Positions 5,027 to 5,358 of a stretch of DNA of 5,358 nt are shown one piece after another. Positions within the stretch are counted from its first letter, which is position 1; each line of letters starts with the position of its first letter. The notes under the pieces are model-generated. The model worked only from the letters and a program-made list of their open reading frames with translations. It had not been told where the DNA came from and made no database searches. The translations under genes and the position numbers were made by a program. Source of the DNA: Candidatus Bathyarchaeota archaeon (lineage in GTDB: Archaea; Thermoproteota; Bathyarchaeia; Bathyarchaeales; Bathycorpusculaceae); the NCBI GenBank assembly GCA_030627225.1, contig DAOUSM010000075.1, forward strand, positions 1 to 5,358, written 5' to 3'.

Positions 5027-5358
5027 AGTGGGTTCAAATTCCCCCTAGAGAATTAAGTAAAAACGTTCATGTAAGAGTTTGCTGCTTTCCGCAGATGACA
5101 TCGTTCTGAAGTCAAGACCTAAAGTGTATGGAAACTTCACGTTTTCCCGATTGGACGAGTTTCGAGCCAAACTTTTACACCTGTTACACTCACGTTAACG
5201 CATAAAACAAACTTACTCAGCAAAATCCTATTTAACGTTTACCCTTGTGCAACATCAACATTTACAATTCCCTAACCTGGGGTAAATGCTCAAGAACAAG
5301 ACGATCATAAAGAAGCCTATTTCACCTTTATTTTTCAAAAACAAACGCATTACTGAAA
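5027..5358. other. Intergenic stretch with no gene I can support
   Basis: No frame over this stretch has a start with a ribosome site and recognisable protein content. The longest plausible piece is a 39-codon frame from TTG 5079 to TAA 5198, without a Shine-Dalgarno site. There is a 7-base inverted repeat TTTACCC / GGGTAAA at 5238-5244 and 5280-5286, well within chance expectation. No tRNA or box C/D RNA could be built. Confidence 0.5.

Noticed and set aside
5026..5050. Second T-loop-like motif (GGGTTCAAATTCCCC) that might be a tRNA fragment or attachment site
   Set aside because: The stem has a mismatch, there is no tRNA body around it, and no matching direct repeat or integrase was found in the window.
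5080..5120. Possible box C/D guide RNA (GATGACA followed by CTGA)
   Set aside because: The C box does not match RTGATGA, and no second C'/D' pair lies at the needed spacing.
5079..5198. 39-codon plus-strand frame ending in RLDEFRAKLLHLLHSR
   Set aside because: It has only a TTG start, no ribosome site, no recognisable family and a length expected by chance.
5238..5286. TTTACCC / GGGTAAA inverted repeat
   Set aside because: Seven-base arms with a 35-base spacer are expected by chance in AT-rich intergenic DNA.

Overview
The window looks archaeal. It carries a tRNA-splicing endonuclease of the archaeal EndA type and a single-chain glycyl-tRNA synthetase of the archaeal/eukaryotic type. Several genes start with TTG or GTG, and AT-rich TATA-like boxes and short T-runs lie between genes. 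A member of the Thermoproteota such as a Bathyarchaeia lineage would fit the protein flavour, but that placement is an inference; no marker here fixes the lineage.

Layout, left to right. Positions 1-351 (+) hold the 3' part of a thioredoxin-fold protein with a CKDC active site. Tail to tail with it, 358-501 (-) holds a 47-codon remnant resembling the C-terminal half of a MazG-like nucleotide pyrophosphohydrolase. Then three intact minus-strand genes follow, transcribed right to left: glyS (1843-3600), a DUF47/PhoU-like protein (1099-1776) and endA (526-1083). The last two are 15 bp apart and probably co-transcribed. glyS is followed by a terminator-like hairpin and T-run, so the DUF47-endA pair may have its own promoter. 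A short divergent intergenic region (3601-3695) separates glyS from a plus-strand gene for the N-terminal part of a DUF917 protein (3696-4157).

The right third (4158-5358) is different in character. The DUF917 frame stops at less than half the family's usual length. It is followed by about 330 bp without an intact gene but with short protein-like pieces in shifted frames. A long open frame (4487-5026) then appears to be a chance join of two unrelated pieces. Its 3' end belongs to a small cysteine-rich gene that starts at GTG 4827 with its own TATA box and Shine-Dalgarno site and is broken by a one-base shift in an A-run at 4902-4906. The last 330 bp contain nothing I can support as a gene.

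Functionally, the core is a housekeeping RNA/translation neighbourhood (tRNA charging, tRNA intron removal) with a possible phosphate or metal-linked regulator, flanked by gene decay on both sides. I see no CRISPR array, intact tRNA, rRNA, insertion sequence or obvious new defence or mobile system.
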